From: Cryobacterium aureum
GTDB taxonomy: Bacteria > Actinomycetota > Actinomycetes > Actinomycetales > Microbacteriaceae
DNA: 64,000 nucleotides
Assembly (NCBI RefSeq): GCF_002954245.1
Contig: NZ_PPTG01000025.1
Span: forward strand, 62,001-126,000
Direction: 5' to 3'
Of the stretch, positions 63,295 through 64,000 are shown one piece after another. Both the position numbers and the translations under genes were made by a program. Under the pieces are notes generated by a model, which ran no database searches, was not told the DNA's origin, and saw only the letters and a program-made list of their open reading frames with translations. The stretch's first letter is position 1; each line of letters starts with the position of its first letter.

Positions 63295-64000
63295 TCAGGG
63301 GGCAGGGGTAATGCTGAGGATGCTCTTCAGCGGCAAGGTGCGCTCGATATCGGCGCGGCGGTCCCTAGCCCGAAAGCGTCCGTTGCTGACGCTAGCCGGT
63401 TCGAGCAGGTAGTCCACCACCGCGCCACCCGGCATCGCAATGCTGACCAGGATGGTCTGCTTGGCCTTGATGGCGGTGTCGAGTTGGCGGGCGAGCCAGG
63501 CATCCGCTACGGACACGCCGCTTTCGGCGCCGAGCCGCAGTTTCTGGACCAGGTTGAGGGCAGCATCGACAGTTGGCGTCAGCGTGACGTGCGCGATCTG
63601 GTGGCGGCGAAGGTGCACGATCTCGCCGAGGTCATCTTCGGCGGCGACCGGATACCGCGCGTCGCTGAGCGCCCAGAACACGGCGTCACCGGCGAAGCGA
63701 CTGAGCAAGTGTTCGTTGTCTCCGGCGCGCACGAGCGCGAGCGGCGCGAGAGTCTGGTCGACGGCGATGGTGCCGAGCAGCGCGGCATCCGCTGACCTGA
63801 CATAGCTCAGAAAAACTGTCTCATCTCCGGGCGCAGCGACCGGGGCGTTCGGCACGCCACTAAGGTCTCCGACTCGCACCCGACCGTACCGCGAGGCCGA
63901 CTCGTTGATGAGGTAGTCGACCGGCTGGGGAATGCCGGTGAGCGATATCGCCGCGAGAAAGGCCAGCAGCGAGTCGGCGTTCTCGCCTGCGGCCAGGGCG
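63295..64000 (-). CDS. Helicase-associated domain protein (XPB partner), partial at right edge
   Basis: The open frame continues to the window edge, so only the C-terminal 234 residues are visible (ALAAGENADSLLAFLAAIS at the edge, then PQPVDYLINESASRYGRVRVGDLSG). The segment matches the helicase_C_3 (XPB/Ssl2-like) domain of the large conserved protein that sits beside XPB in actinobacteria (Rv0862c in M. tuberculosis). Typical is the V-D-Y-L-I-x-E-x-A-x-R-x-G-x-x-R-V pattern. It probably works with the helicase in DNA repair; the biochemical role is unknown. Confidence 0.85.
   Translation of the reverse strand, partial: ALAAGENADSLLAFLAAISLTGIPQPVDYLINESASRYGRVRVGDLSGVPNAPVAAPGDETVFLSYVRSADAALLGTIAVDQTLAPLALVRAGDNEHLLSRFAGDAVFWALSDARYPVAAEDDLGEIVHLRRHQIAHVTLTPTVDAALNLVQKLRLGAESGVSVADAWLARQLDTAIKAKQTILVSIAMPGGAVVDYLLEPASVSNGRFRARDRRADIERTLPLKSILSITPAP

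Overview
This is a chromosomal window from a high-GC actinobacterium. Mycothiol synthase, CarD, GlnR, a WXG100 protein, a FolP2-type DHPS paralogue, an XPB-type helicase with its partner and an LAXTG-anchored protein all point there. The gene neighbourhoods and the very frequent octamer RCGGATGC suggest family Microbacteriaceae; a genus cannot be named safely. No phage genes, transposases, integrases, rRNA genes or CRISPR arrays were seen. One tRNA gene is present (tRNA-Thr, TGT).

Layout. (1) 1-6.1 kb: a minus-strand quinate/shikimate-type operon (quinate/shikimate dehydrogenase, three-part TRAP transporter, type II dehydroquinase, Gfo/Idh oxidoreductase), divergent from an aldo-keto reductase. 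(2) 6.1-8.4 kb: a tiny LAXTG surface protein and a YtcJ-like amidohydrolase. (3) 8.4-24.3 kb: a phosphate-centred region: pstSCAB, ppk, a Nudix/histidine-phosphatase protein, mshD-glnR, nitrobindin, ygfZ, gpmA, phoU and senX3-regX3. PHO-box-like repeats lie before pstS and phoU. (4) 24.4-26.9 kb and 40.3-42.8 kb: the two halves of the conserved block lpqE-carD-ispD/F-cysS-rlmB. (5) 26.9-40.2 kb: a catabolic island that splits this block. (6) 42.8-64 kb: housekeeping and stress genes (AbiEi-like protein, DUF4032, sugar-ABC ATPase, DsbA-like protein, tRNA-Thr, ABC-F, MsrB, cold shock protein, GroEL with two CIRCE sites, WXG100, a two-component system, FolP2/RibD-like pair, XPB helicase and partner).

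The most interesting part is the island. It holds an acetoin-dehydrogenase-like E1alpha/E1beta/E2 set, its own HPr and Enzyme I, a glucitol-type PTS with GutM, a galactitol-type PTS, a SorC-family regulator, and a 440-residue SAF-domain oxidoreductase of the family that contains the Brucella DXR-like enzyme DRL. DRL interconverts 1-deoxy-D-xylulose 5-phosphate (DXP) and 2-C-methyl-D-erythritol 4-phosphate (MEP). The usual sorbitol-6-phosphate or galactitol-1-phosphate dehydrogenases and tagatose aldolase are absent. I infer a self-contained pathway: PTS uptake of 2-C-methylerythritol and/or 1-deoxyxylulose, DRL run from MEP to DXP, then thiamine-dependent cleavage of DXP (chemically an acetoin analogue) to acetyl-CoA and glyceraldehyde 3-phosphate. 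It sits directly beside ispDF, whose product uses MEP. A 31-bp operator (two CAC-N4-GTG dyads exactly 21 bp apart) precedes three of the island's transcription units, with a degenerate copy before the fourth, which marks it as one regulon.

The intergenic DNA is rich in palindromic elements. At least three families recur within the window: GGGCCCAGTTTATAAA-type at five loci, GCATAACTCCTGC-type at two, and AATTCAGGAAATCCG-type at two. Single-locus relatives are also present.
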